DNA of 64,000 bases from Occallatibacter gabretensis (GTDB taxonomy: Bacteria > Acidobacteriota > Terriglobia > Terriglobales > Acidobacteriaceae): positions 1 through 64,000 of the forward strand of contig NZ_LAIJ01000007.1 in the NCBI RefSeq assembly GCF_001449115.1, written 5' to 3'. How positions within the stretch are numbered: the stretch's first letter is position 1; each line of letters starts with the position of its first letter. The notes beneath the pieces are model-generated. The model ran no database searches. It was not told where the DNA came from and saw nothing but the letters and a program-made list of their open reading frames with translations. Below, one piece after another: positions 1 through 8,378 of the stretch. Made by a program: the position numbers and the translations under genes.

Positions 1-37
1 CATATCCTGCATCGATCTGAACTCAGAAATCGATGCG

Positions 38-682
38 CTACACTAACTCTTCACTGGTACAAAACGTCGGGCAATCCAGGCGCAGTAGGGCATTCATCTT
101 CTTGACTGATTCGAGTCCAGAGCCAGTTAGAGCTTCGTTTAGCTCCGGTGGTAACTTTCCCTTAAATTGCAGCAGAAAGTAGCTGAAAACCACATTCGTA
201 TGTACTATGCATCGATGAATCCATGCCTTTTCCGATTCCTTGTCTCTCATCCTCATCGCAACATGTAGCGCGTCGCCGTGGACGGACGGATGCAGGACGT
301 CCCGATATAGTTCATTTTCTGTTCCCTTTACCTTTTCGAACATGAAATCGAACATTTGCTGATCCCGATCTTTGAACTGTTCTTTAACCAGAGCAGGCGT
401 ATTCAAGTGGGCGACGCTGTCCGTTACCTCTCCGTCTTTCGCATACTTGAGTATCCAGACTCCCAGAACACATGTATCAATTAGGCTCCGAAGAAGCGTG
501 GGAGTTGGCATTAGCAGGTCATTCTCTAAGCAGATTCTTACTGCCTCCTGTAACTCAGAGGCGAGAAGCGCCTGATTGGCAGCGCGAACTTCTCTACGCC
601 TCTCCTTAGGGATCAGATTAATAGACAGGTCCGCGATGCGTTCATCACGCTTCTTTTTGTGCCCAGCCGCCTTTGCTGCCAT
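38..682 (-). CDS. Hypothetical protein, DUF5677/DUF6988-like
   Basis: About 214 residues. I set the start at the ATG at 682, which has AGGGGG about 9 nt upstream; a TTG 18 nt further out is also open. The N-terminus is very basic (HKKKR, KERRRE). The middle has the pattern LLRSLIDTCVLGVWILKYA followed by a histidine-containing segment (LHPSVHGDALH). This resembles the helical DUF5677/DUF6988 group, often seen near mobile or defence regions. There is no signal peptide and no convincing membrane span. Function is unknown. It lies in the accessory-looking block downstream of tRNA-Glu. Confidence 0.6.
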   Translation of the reverse strand: MAAKAAGHKKKRDERIADLSINLIPKERRREVRAANQALLASELQEAVRICLENDLLMPTPTLLRSLIDTCVLGVWILKYAKDGEVTDSVAHLNTPALVKEQFKDRDQQMFDFMFEKVKGTENELYRDVLHPSVHGDALHVAMRMRDKESEKAWIHRCIVHTNVVFSYFLLQFKGKLPPELNEALTGSGLESVKKMNALLRLDCPTFCTSEELV

Positions 683-791
683 CGTCAATCCCCCTGTCAA
701 TCAAACAATGTTCCTTGGGCCGTGGCTTCAATCACGGTCGTCTCTGTCTTGCTCCCGTTCGTACCTGTTGCACATAAGAACGATCTATGTC

Positions 792-1333
792 CTACTTAAT
801 CGGCCAAGTAAAAGCGTGGTAACCGATTTCGGCAAAAATGGAGTCCAGCTGAACGACACCATCAACATTGGTCGCCATCAGTCCTGAGGGATTGAACGCC
901 GAAGTAAAAGCAGCCATTTCAACAGTCCATCCTTCCTCATGGGCGATATTAACGAGCGGAATGAAGTCTCTATCACCAGAAGCAATACGAGAACCATAGG
1001 CTGCGATGCCTTAACGATCGTTCTAGTTCCTTGCGCCACTAGCTCCGTATCGACGGCCTTCTCCTTGTTTTGCGCGTCTCTTTCATGCACAGTAACCTTG
1101 AAGCCGTTTCGTTTCGCCTCTTCCCACACGGTGTCACTATTAGGGGGAGTGGAGCCCACGAGAATCGCAGCATGAATTTCACGATCGCGTGCAAGTTGTT
1201 TGAGGAGCCTCCCAAAGTCAATTCTCCATGACGGGTCTTGGTCGCCTTCGCGCCCTTTGCTCTTGGCGGAGTACTTTAGACCCTCAATAAAGATGTTGGA
1301 GTTGTCAACGACGACGACGCATTTGCCGGGCAT
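792..1333 (-). pseudogene. NYN-domain (LabA/PIN-like) nuclease gene, frameshifted
   Basis: The ORF starts at 1333 with GGAGG 4 nt upstream and encodes a typical NYN start (VVVDNSNIFIEG) and the KAVDTELVAQ segment. After the residues MVLVL the frame runs into an unrelated 25-residue tail and stops at 878. In the next frame the expected NYN ending continues at once (SGDRDFIPLVNIAHEEGW) and runs to a TAG at 792-794. Restoring one base near 982-984 gives one continuous protein of about 180 residues with all the acidic residues of the family. NYN proteins are putative RNases of the PIN-like fold. The frameshift is seen directly; whether it is real or a sequencing error cannot be told here. Confidence 0.8.
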
Positions 1334-1375
1334 GTATCCTCCGATAGCTGTATCTGCGGTGCCACCAATGCTACC

Positions 1376-1618
1376 CTAATTGTCCGTCCCATTTTTGATT
1401 ATCATTGCACCCCCCGCTGCCTGCATCTTCTCGATAAGTTTCTGTGAGAGCCTGCCCCGGAATATCTCAGTCGGCAGGTAGCGGCGCTTCTCCTGGCAAA
1501 GGGGACAGGCCGCAATGATCCATGATGAGGGCATCGTCCCGACCGGAGCGTTGATGTTCTCGTTGCAGCCCTTACAGCGGATGGTGAAGTCGCAGGTGTT
1601 GGAGATGAAGAACGCCAT
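1376..1618 (-). CDS. Small zinc-ribbon-like hypothetical protein
   Basis: The 80-residue form starts at the ATG at 1618; a longer form from a GTG at 1759 is possible but would overlap the next ORF. It contains two CxxC pairs (RCKGC and CPLC) about 25 residues apart, as in a small zinc ribbon. After these come a basic segment and a short helical tail (LSQKLIEKMQAAGG). No clear ribosome binding site is visible before 1618. The function is not recognised. Confidence 0.45.
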   Translation of the reverse strand: MAFFISNTCDFTIRCKGCNENINAPVGTMPSSWIIAACPLCQEKRRYLPTEIFRGRLSQKLIEKMQAAGGAMIIKNGTDN

Positions 1619-1718
1619 GCAATTCAGCATAGGCGAATAAAAAGCAAACGTAAATGACGGCCTGTGGAAAGCTTCAGCACATAGATACGCCTCATCACAG
1701 ACCTCTACATGAGGCGCG

Positions 1719-1937
1719 TTAACCAATCGCAACACGCGCTTTCTTTCGCGAGATTGCACGTCTCACGCGAAAGTCGTCCCAATCTTCTAAGACGTCACCT
1801 AACAGTCCAAAACACCCTTTGAAGGTGCTTCGAATCGATGTTTTGAGCTTTCTGAGAGCGTAGGGAGCTAACCCAAGCGCAAAAACAATATAGTCGCGGG
1901 CGGTAATGGGAAGGATTGAATGTCCGAGAATCAACAC
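1719..1937 (-). CDS. Hypothetical 72-residue protein
   Basis: This small ORF has a GTG start at 1937 with GGAGG 5 nt upstream, which is the main reason for keeping it. The N-terminal third is hydrophobic (ITARDYIVFALGLAPYAL) and the C-terminal half is basic (RRAISRKKAR). No family is recognised. It lies directly upstream of the zinc-ribbon gene on the same strand and could be cotranscribed with it. Confidence 0.35.
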   Translation of the reverse strand: MLILGHSILPITARDYIVFALGLAPYALRKLKTSIRSTFKGCFGLLGDVLEDWDDFRVRRAISRKKARVAIG

Positions 1938-2418
1938 ATACGCCTCCGTAAATACACCCCGGCCTTAGGTGCTCTGGATTAAGCGTTTGTGATGGTTAGT
2001 TCGAACAATTCCAAACTGGCGATCTTGACTAGATAGGATTGGAAGGCCGTTCCGAATCCTGGCTAATGTAGCGCGAATATGCCCTGCAAGAGCATAACGC
2101 GGCTTGAAAACACGGAGATCATTTCCTGGTTAAGGAATACTCCCTCTGTTTCAGACTTTAGCGCTGCCCTCGGTCCGAGTCAATAGGGGTTCCCAGCTGA
2201 GGTGTAACAAACTCGCTGCCAGCGAGCGCGATTTTCATATCGTGGTTGCTCTAAGAATGGTGGGTTTTACTATCAGTTTTCACTATCAGTTTTGTAGATT
2301 TCAAAAGGTTCGACTTGAGCCATTTTGTGATAGCGAAATCACCCTTAACTATCATTTTTTCCAGCGACATGCAGCACTATGCAGCGGTTGTATGCGATCT
2401 TGGACACAAACTGATAGT
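1938..2418. other. Gene-free stretch with short direct and inverted repeats
   Basis: No supported gene is seen. The 12-mer ACTATCAGTTTT occurs twice in direct orientation (2269-2280 and 2282-2293). A 15- to 16-base copy in inverted orientation ends at 2424, inside the tail of the tRNA terminator. Base composition is more AT-rich than in the rest of the window. Confidence 0.5.
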
Positions 2419-2453
2419 AAAAAGGCCATCTGGAGATGTTCCAGGTGGCCTTA
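2419..2453 (-). terminator. Rho-independent terminator after tRNA-Glu
   Basis: The 10-bp arms at 2424-2433 and 2441-2450 pair with one G-U. On the minus strand the stem is followed by TTTTT. It lies about 20 nt past the tRNA 3' end. Confidence 0.8.
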
Positions 2454-2470
2454 AATCCTTTAGATTCTGT

Positions 2471-2545
2471 TGGTAGCGCTAACGGGAATCGAACCCGTGT
2501 TTTAAGATTGAGAATCTCACGTCCTAACCCCTAGACGATAGCGCC
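2471..2545 (-). tRNA. tRNA-Glu (anticodon CTC)
   Basis: The minus strand folds as a cloverleaf. The acceptor strand GGCGCTA pairs with TAGCGCT (first pair G-U). The D-arm starts TCGTCTAGGGG. The anticodon stem TGAGA/TCTTA holds the loop TTCTCAA with anticodon CTC. The T-arm is ACGGG-TTCGATT-CCCGT, and CCA is encoded at 2471-2473. The D-arm sequence GTCTAG is characteristic of tRNA-Glu. The 3' end faces the accessory block at 1-2470. Confidence 0.95.
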
Positions 2546-2653
2546 ACATTGGTGGGGGACGGCCATTGCGGCCACTCATTTAATGTAACAAAAATCGGGC
2601 TTTAAGCCAACGAGCTGAATGTGATTTAGATGCGCGGCTTCAGCGCCTCATCC

Positions 2654-2929
2654 TCAAATTCCAAGCCGTTTTACTTCATCGTTGTAATACTTGCGGTAGA
2701 GGATCTCCCACTCCTGCGTGCCTTCGAGGATGATCTTGCGCTGGGAGGAGATTTTGTTGCGCGCAGCAGCGTCAATCTTTGCCTCATCGCTCAGCAGAAC
2801 TTCGAGCGCCTTGCGGGCTTCCTGGCGGATAGTGTTACGGTCCTCGTTGAAGCCCACCTCATTCATCTCCGCAAGAGTGTCGGCGACGGTGTGCGCCAGC
2901 TTATTGAGCTTGTCTCGGCTGATGCGCAT
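2654..2929 (-). CDS. DUF507 family protein (second of a tandem pair)
   Basis: A 91-residue, helical, charged protein starting MRISRDKLNKLAHTVADTL and ending in YRKYYNDEVKRLGI. It matches the DUF507 family, small cytosolic proteins of unknown function found in Acidobacteria, Aquificae and deltaproteobacteria. Its ATG overlaps the upstream stop as TAATG, so the two genes are probably translationally coupled. The neighbour has the same fold and length, suggesting a duplicated pair that may act as a heterodimer; that last point is inference. Confidence 0.85.
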   Translation of the reverse strand: MRISRDKLNKLAHTVADTLAEMNEVGFNEDRNTIRQEARKALEVLLSDEAKIDAAARNKISSQRKIILEGTQEWEILYRKYYNDEVKRLGI

Positions 2930-3207
2930 TACAGCACCGCCTTGTATTTGCGCGCCAACTCGTTCTTGACCTTCTTGAACATCTCTGCGTACTGCGCTCC
3001 GGATTTCCGCATCTCGTCAGAGTAAGCATCAAGGATCACGCGCACTTCATCATTGATGCGGTCTTCAAGCGACATTTCATCAATGAGAGCCGCAGTGACG
3101 CGCTCCTCTGTCATATGCAAGTTGCTCGTGGTGATGAACTTGGCATCGATGAGGTGTTTGACCGCGCGGCGGCCTAGATAACCAATGTATTCCCGGGAAA
3201 AGATCAT
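2929..3207 (-). CDS. DUF507 family protein (first of a tandem pair)
   Basis: I chose the ATG at 3207, giving 92 residues from MIFSREYIGYLG, because this aligns with the start of the DUF507 partner and of the family; the 16 residues upstream in the open frame look random. The body (RVTAALIDEMSLEDRINDE and MFKKVKNELARKYK) is helical and acidic/basic like its partner. The stop codon overlaps the next start by one base. Function is unknown. Confidence 0.85.
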   Translation of the reverse strand: MIFSREYIGYLGRRAVKHLIDAKFITTSNLHMTEERVTAALIDEMSLEDRINDEVRVILDAYSDEMRKSGAQYAEMFKKVKNELARKYKAVL

Positions 3208-3483
3208 CTGCGTAAGGCTCAGAATAGCGCATTGGGGTGGCGGATGTATAGCCACGGGACGAGCATTCTGCGATGCAGTTCACGATCTGAGAAACAGGTC
3301 TAAGAAATGCCCCCTGCGGAGGACATATTCGTGTGCCTTGATCTTTACACTCTGATTTTCTGTATGCAAAAAACGGCGCCACATTGTGCAGCTCACGTCT
3401 CCCCAAGAGACCTTTTACTGGAACTGACGCATTGATAGACTTGATAGACCGTAAGGCGAGTGCATAGAACAAGTCTCGAAATA
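3208..3483. other. Gene-free stretch upstream of the DUF507 pair
   Basis: Together with the terminator and up to 3614 this is about 400 bases without a supported gene. The open frame that crosses it has random composition. It should hold the DUF507 promoter; no clear promoter hexamers were identified. Confidence 0.5.
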
Positions 3484-3518
3484 GAAAAAAAAACGGCCCC
3501 CGTTTTTGGCGGGGGCCA
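3484..3518 (-). terminator. Rho-independent terminator after the OmpA-like gene
   Basis: Perfect 8-bp GC stem (GGCCCCCG at 3495-3502 with CGGGGGCC at 3510-3517). On the minus strand it is followed by an uninterrupted run of nine T residues. It lies about 100 nt past the stop of the OmpA-like gene. Confidence 0.9.
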
Positions 3519-3614
3519 AGTTGCCTTGGTTCTCTCTTGCGAGAGCTTTTTTGGCGGCCGTCGGCGGGGTAAGCCGAAGGCGCGGTAATAGCCTCGGGGG
3601 CGTGGCTGAGCGGT

Positions 3615-4502
3615 TTAGGGCCGCTCCGCACCTGACGAAGACGCAGCACCCTGGGGTGATGCAGCATCCTGGGCCGCCAAACTATTTTCCATCAACCGGA
3701 TGCGTACCATGCTCGTACGGACAGGCTCATCACTGTCCTCATTCTTGGCATTGCCAAGCGCAACGGCATGCAAACGGTAGACGGGGATGTTGTGTTCCAC
3801 CAAGTAACGGTTCACTGCCTGCGCGAACTTCTGGGAGTTCTGGATGCCTGCAGCGCCGTGCACTGGCGATTGAGCTTCAATGTCGATGATGTAGCCCTTG
3901 CGTCCATTCACGCTTTGGATCACATCATCAAGCTTGCTTTTAGCATCAGCTGAAAGCGTGGGTACGCCGCCCCTGAACTTAACCTCAGTTTCGGTAACGG
4001 GCTTGTATTGGTCCAGACCATTTACAGTCGTGTTCAGAGTGTCCACATGCGTAGACGCGCCCTGAGCTGTAGTAGAAGCTGTTTGCGCCTGCTGTCCTGC
4101 TGCGGTAGCCGTCTGGTTGGCTGTGTCCGCAGTGGATTGGGCCTGATGAATGCCTGCTTGCGCGCGCGAATCTACATCTTTAATGTCCGCCGCGTTCTTA
4201 GCATTCAGCTGATCGAGTTCGGTGAGTCTGTCGTTAACGGGGTCGAGGCGTTTCTTGACCCACTTCTTGCGGGCAAAGGGATTCATGTGACCCCAGAAGC
4301 CTTCCTTGTCCGCGTTGTCGAGCCGCTGTTGATTAATGTCCGGCTGTTGCTGCTGCTGAGCCGCGGCCGGAGCTGCCTCCTGAGAAGTGCTGGAGGATTG
4401 CGCTCGGGCACCCGTGGGGAAAGCGAGCGCCGAGGCAAGCGTGGTGAGTGCTACTACACCGCGCAGGGCGTTTCTATCATATTTAGGAATAAGTCCTGTC
4501 AT
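3615..4502 (-). CDS. OmpA/MotB-domain exported protein
   Basis: 295 residues. The N-terminus (about 1-34) is a signal peptide ending GARA-Q. Next comes a Gln/Ala-rich linker and a helical, Ala/Thr-rich segment (about 95-160) that looks like a coiled coil. The C-terminal 110 residues match the OmpA-like peptidoglycan-binding fold: VKFRGGVPTLSADAKSKLD, then IDIEAQSP, then NSQKFAQAVNRYLVEHNI. The usual loop sequence of the fold (TDxxG) is replaced by a SPVHGAAG segment, so binding may differ. It probably links the outer membrane or periplasm to the wall. It is monocistronic with its own terminator. Confidence 0.8.
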   Translation of the reverse strand: MTGLIPKYDRNALRGVVALTTLASALAFPTGARAQSSSTSQEAAPAAAQQQQQPDINQQRLDNADKEGFWGHMNPFARKKWVKKRLDPVNDRLTELDQLNAKNAADIKDVDSRAQAGIHQAQSTADTANQTATAAGQQAQTASTTAQGASTHVDTLNTTVNGLDQYKPVTETEVKFRGGVPTLSADAKSKLDDVIQSVNGRKGYIIDIEAQSPVHGAAGIQNSQKFAQAVNRYLVEHNIPVYRLHAVALGNAKNEDSDEPVRTSMVRIRLMENSLAAQDAASPQGAASSSGAERP

Positions 4503-4840
4503 CTTTTATCCTCTGTATGTTTCCGTCCCTGCGGCATAACCAACACGGACAGTTATTGACAGTACGTCGATGTATAGAGCAACAACCGGGCCAAACTCTG
4601 GTGTCGCCAAAATATTTTTGGAAAATGCTGTATTGACAGGGTTTAGACAACGAAAACTGTTGAAATTTAAAGGATCTGACCGAAAAACCCGAAATAAGAA
4701 AGGTAATTTTTACCCACTAAGGGTAACTTCTACCTTGTAACTTTGAGGACAATAGCCGCAAAACAGTCGCGAAACGCTGCAAAAAGCGCCCTGGAACGAG
4801 GCATAATTGAGGAAATTAACGAGCCAGACCTGGAGCGCAA
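4503..4840. other. AT-rich intergenic stretch
   Basis: No gene is supported in these 338 bases. The region next to 4502 should contain the OmpA-like gene promoter. TATACA-like and TTGTC-like motifs are present on the minus strand, but no pair with good spacing stands out. Confidence 0.4.
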
Positions 4841-5371
4841 TTAGCGGGTCTGGACGTGCAGGATGCGGAGTTCAGGGTAGGCTCCATCCCAATCCTGCGT
4901 GACAGGGTCGAAGATCAGGCGGAAGTCGCGTTCGTCGCCGGGTTTGAGCGGCGCGTCAGCCACAGACTGCAAGTCGACATACGGCTCCCGGGTACGGATA
5001 AGCTTCAACGGCTGAGTCTCGTTCTGCGCCACCTCGTGAGCCGGATCGCGAAAGAGAACCTGAACGGATATGCCCGTCACGGTCTGACTGCCCTTGTTCG
5101 CAATGTGACCATCCACATAGGTGACCTTGCCGCCGGCCAGATTGGCGGATTCGCTCAGGACCAGATTCGTGATAGGCAGGTTCGCTGCGTAGGGATCGGC
5201 AGCAGCATTAATCGGCGCGACGGTCGGCTTGGAGCGGCCATGTTCCACGACGAAAACAGCGATGGCGGCCACGGCGAGGACAACTGCGGCAGCAATAGCC
5301 AACGGTAGCCAGTTGCGCTCGCGCGGTTCGGCGGTTCGGATAAGTTGTGGTCCCGTGCTCACGCACTCCAT
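4841..5371 (-). CDS. Membrane-anchored DUF2393-like protein
   Basis: 176 residues. A short cytosolic tail is followed by one membrane helix (residues about 21-42, WLPLAIAAAVVLAVAAIAV). The outer domain is beta-rich (LVLSESANLAGGKVTYVDG, then QVLFRDPAHEVAQ, then PLKPGDERDFRLIFD). This pattern of an Ig-like or FxLYD-like domain behind an anchor fits DUF2393 and related families of unknown function. It is transcribed away from the small gene at 5693. Confidence 0.6.
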   Translation of the reverse strand: MECVSTGPQLIRTAEPRERNWLPLAIAAAVVLAVAAIAVFVVEHGRSKPTVAPINAAADPYAANLPITNLVLSESANLAGGKVTYVDGHIANKGSQTVTGISVQVLFRDPAHEVAQNETQPLKLIRTREPYVDLQSVADAPLKPGDERDFRLIFDPVTQDWDGAYPELRILHVQTR

Positions 5372-5692
5372 TTTACTCCCATTACCAAAGACAACCTCTC
5401 GGCAACGAAGATCAGAATTTTCACAGAAGAATTGACCCTCAGGGACGATAAGGGGAGCAGCCAGGAAACGCGATTCAAAATAACGAAACCGGCGACAGCA
5501 CCAGGTGTAGCAAAAGGTTCACCGCAACTGATTGCATTCTGCCGTGTCTTAGTCCCCAGGGAAAGTTTTTGCATCCAAGAAAGTAAGCAGACGGAAACGC
5601 TAACTCCACTCGGAACACCATCTGAAGGAAGCTCTAATTTGTGAGTCAGTGATCACCCTCGCCCCCAAAGGCGAAGAAAGACAGGACGCGTG
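5372..5692. other. Intergenic stretch between divergent genes
   Basis: 321 bases with no convincing gene. It separates the minus-strand DUF2393-like gene from the plus-strand small membrane gene and should carry both promoters. No clear motif was found. Confidence 0.4.
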
Positions 5693-5821
5693 ATGCAGCC
5701 CTCCCCCAATTCCGGTATCGCGGCACGCGTCCTGCGCGGCCGCAAGTCTGAAGACCTGATCTACCAAGCAGTGGCCGCAGCAGCCATGGCCGCCACTCTG
5801 GTCAGCATCTGGTTGTTCTGA
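5693..5821 (+). CDS. 42-residue single-span membrane peptide
   Basis: A small ORF, ATG to TGA. It begins MQPSPNSGIAARVLRGRKSE, has the segment DLIYQAVAAAAMAATLV, and ends SIWLF. The basic N-terminal half followed by one hydrophobic helix predicts a small inner-membrane protein with the basic tail inside. AGGA lies about 8 nt upstream. The composition is protein-like and the ORF fills an otherwise empty gap. Function is unknown. Confidence 0.55.
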   Translation: MQPSPNSGIAARVLRGRKSEDLIYQAVAAAAMAATLVSIWLF

Positions 5822-6021
5822 TCGCAGCAGCATAGTTCGAGGAAACGGGCACGCTCTGGCGTATCCGTTTTCGTTTTCGACATTGTTTGCAGCACCGTAC
5901 CAAGGTCGGCAATATCCGTCTGCAATAATGAATTCTCTTCGCAATCAGGATAAAAAGACGCACATAACGCAAGCGCCCGTGCGGCATATTCTGAGCGCAA
6001 AACTGAGATGGAGAATCTGCC

Positions 6022-8166
6022 GTGAAGATTGCCGCAAAGACAATGCGCACAGCGCTTACAGCCTCGATCGTTGTGCTCACCGCCGGTGCAGCGCACCGCG
6101 CCCCTTGCCAGTCCGCATCTGCCGAGCAGCCGGACAACTACACATGGCTCGAAGAGATTCACGGCGCAAAGCCGATGGCCTGGGTGAACGCGGAGAACGC
6201 CAAAACCGAGGCATGGCTCAACAGCGACCCGCACTTCGGCGCGCTTGAAGCCACGGCACTGACAGCTCTCGACTCACCCGACCGCATCGCGTGGCCTTCC
6301 TTTGTGCATGGAACAATTTACAACTCGTGGAACGATGCCAGCCACGTGCGCGGCATCGTGCGCCGCACCACGCTCGCGGATTACCTGACCACCGAACCAC
6401 ACTGGCAGACAGTGCTGGACTATGACGCGCTTGGCGCAGCGGAAAAGCAGAGCTGGGTGGGCCGTGGATTGAATTGCCTCCGCCCGGAAGAAGAGACCTG
6501 TCTCGCTAGCCTCTCCGCCGGCGGCGAAGACGCGGTCACAGTCCGCGAGTTTAGCCTCAAAACCAATAGCTTTATTGAAAATGGCTTCGTGCTCCCGCGC
6601 GGCAAGCAATCCGTCGCCTGGCTCGACAAAGACACGCTGCTCATCTCGCGCGACTGGGGTCCGGGAACAATGAGCCAGGCTGGCTATCCCATCACGGTGC
6701 GTGAGTGGAAACGCGGCACGCCGCTCGAAAGCGCCAAAGAGATCTTTCGCGGCGAAGTGACAGACAACGGCTACGGCGATCACGCAACCGTCCTGCGCGA
6801 CGGCGAAGACCACGTTGCAGTGCTTCTTGAGCGAAGCGCCTCCACCTTTGAACACACCTCCTATCTTCAGTCGCCAGCCGGTCCCCGCAAGCTTGATATT
6901 CCACTAAAATCCAGCATCGTCGGATTCCTTGCCAACCACTTCATCCTCACGCTGCAGGAAGACTGGACCCCCGCCGGCCAGACCACGCGTTATCTCCAGG
7001 GTTCTGTTCTTTCCATCGATTTCGACGCAGCCAAAACCGATCCCGAGCACCTCAAGCCAACCGTCATCTTCACGCCCACTGAGCGCGAATTCATGCAAGC
7101 GGTCCGCACTACGAAGAACCATCTGCTGCTGACCACGCTGAACAACGTGCAGGCCCGCGCGTATATCTATTCGCCCGGGAAAAGCGGCCAGTGGAGCCAC
7201 AAAGCGCTTCCCATTCCTGACAATCAGACTGCGGCAGTGGTATGGGCCAGTCCCACAGAAGAGCGCTTCTTTCTTTCGCTCAATGGCTTTATCAATCCGC
7301 CATCGCTCTGGCTGGGCAATGCCGCTGACGGCTCGTTCAAGCAGATCAAATCCGAGAAGCCGCAATTTGACGCCTCCAACCTCGCCGTTCATCAGTATGA
7401 AGCCACATCGAAAGACGGCACCAAAATTCCTTACTTCGTCGTCGGACCAAAAGATATGAAGTTCGACAGCCAGAACCCCACGCTACTCACGGCCTACGGC
7501 GGCTTTCAGGTATCGGAAACGCCCGGCTACAGCCCTACCACCGGCAAGCTCTGGCTCGAACGCGGCGGCATCTACGTGCTGGCAAACATCCGCGGCGGCG
7601 GCGAGTTTGGCCCGGCGTGGCATGACGCCGGCCTCAAGACCCATCGCCAACGCATCTACGATGACTTTTACGCCGTGGCGCAGGACCTGACAACGCGCAA
7701 AATCACATCTCCTGCACGGCTCGGCATCGAGGGCGGCTCCAACGGCGGCCTGCTCATGGGCGTCGAGTTCACGCAGCACCCTGAGATGTGGAAGGCCGTC
7801 ATTATTTCCGTCCCGCTGCTCGATATGCTCGCCTTCGAGCATCTCTCTGCCGGCGCTTCCTGGGTGGGCGAATACGGCTCAGTATCGATCCCGGAAGAAC
7901 GCCGATTCCTGGCCTCCATCTCGCCCTATAACCAGCTCCGCAAAGACGTGAATTATCCCGAACCGCTGATCTTCACCACCACCAAGGACGATCGCGTGGG
8001 ACCAGTGCATGCGCGCAAGTTCGCCGCTCGCATGGAGGAGTTCAGCAAACCCTTCCACTACTTCGAAATCACAGAAGGCGGCCACGGCGCCGGCGCAGAC
8101 AACAAGCAGCGCGCCCGCACAGACGCAGCAATGTACACCTACCTGACTGTGAAGCTAATGAATTGA
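6022..8166 (+). CDS. Secreted prolyl oligopeptidase, family S9A
   Basis: 714 residues, close to the usual length for the family. The GTG start at 6022 has GGAG about 10 nt upstream; an ATG at 6043 is an alternative. A signal peptide covers the first 30 or so residues. The propeller domain is followed by an alpha/beta-hydrolase domain with Ser573 in GGSNGG, Asp in DDRVGP (656/657) and His688 in EGGHGAG. It should cleave short proline-containing peptides in the periplasm or outside the cell. The strand and spacing suggest a single-gene transcript. Confidence 0.93.
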   Translation: MKIAAKTMRTALTASIVVLTAGAAHRAPCQSASAEQPDNYTWLEEIHGAKPMAWVNAENAKTEAWLNSDPHFGALEATALTALDSPDRIAWPSFVHGTIYNSWNDASHVRGIVRRTTLADYLTTEPHWQTVLDYDALGAAEKQSWVGRGLNCLRPEEETCLASLSAGGEDAVTVREFSLKTNSFIENGFVLPRGKQSVAWLDKDTLLISRDWGPGTMSQAGYPITVREWKRGTPLESAKEIFRGEVTDNGYGDHATVLRDGEDHVAVLLERSASTFEHTSYLQSPAGPRKLDIPLKSSIVGFLANHFILTLQEDWTPAGQTTRYLQGSVLSIDFDAAKTDPEHLKPTVIFTPTEREFMQAVRTTKNHLLLTTLNNVQARAYIYSPGKSGQWSHKALPIPDNQTAAVVWASPTEERFFLSLNGFINPPSLWLGNAADGSFKQIKSEKPQFDASNLAVHQYEATSKDGTKIPYFVVGPKDMKFDSQNPTLLTAYGGFQVSETPGYSPTTGKLWLERGGIYVLANIRGGGEFGPAWHDAGLKTHRQRIYDDFYAVAQDLTTRKITSPARLGIEGGSNGGLLMGVEFTQHPEMWKAVIISVPLLDMLAFEHLSAGASWVGEYGSVSIPEERRFLASISPYNQLRKDVNYPEPLIFTTTKDDRVGPVHARKFAARMEEFSKPFHYFEITEGGHGAGADNKQRARTDAAMYTYLTVKLMN

Positions 8167-8210
8167 TCTCTACAGGCTTTGCAACAGAATCGGGTATCCC
8201 ACCTAAAAGG

Positions 8211-8265
8211 TTGTCATCCTGAGCGAAGGCCGCAAAGCGGCCGCAGTCGAAGGACCTGCGGTTGT
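8211..8265 (+). repeat. Dispersed intergenic repeat, family A, copy 1
   Basis: Begins TGTCATCCTGAGCGAAG and ends GTCGAAGGACCTGC, with a variable hairpin in the middle (GGCCGC/GCGGCC). The same two ends recur at 44563 and 47319, and in degraded form at 35702. Confidence 0.8.
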
Positions 8266-8297
8266 TCTTGCTTTTGCTCCTTCTCAGCCACCACAAG

Positions 8298-8341
8298 AGC
8301 TGGGTGCCCCAGTCCCTCTTCTGGGACCTGGGGCACCACAA
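8298..8341 (+). repeat. Dispersed hairpin repeat, family C, copy 1
   Basis: An inverted repeat beginning GGTGCCCCAG and ending CTGGGGCACC, right behind a family A copy. The GGGTGCCCC start is shared with the elements at 11497 (inside dusB) and 47419. Confidence 0.7.
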
Positions 8342-8378
8342 AGGCCAGCCTAAAGCTTTATAACTGGACGACTACACC

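Noticed and set aside
3590..3660. A tRNA-Ser/Leu-like start (GTGGCTGAGCGGTTTAGGG)
   Set aside because: It overlaps the 3' end of the OmpA-like gene and no cloverleaf or T-arm follows.
3080..3667. A 195-codon open frame on the minus strand
   Set aside because: It crosses the terminator, overlaps two real genes and has random composition.
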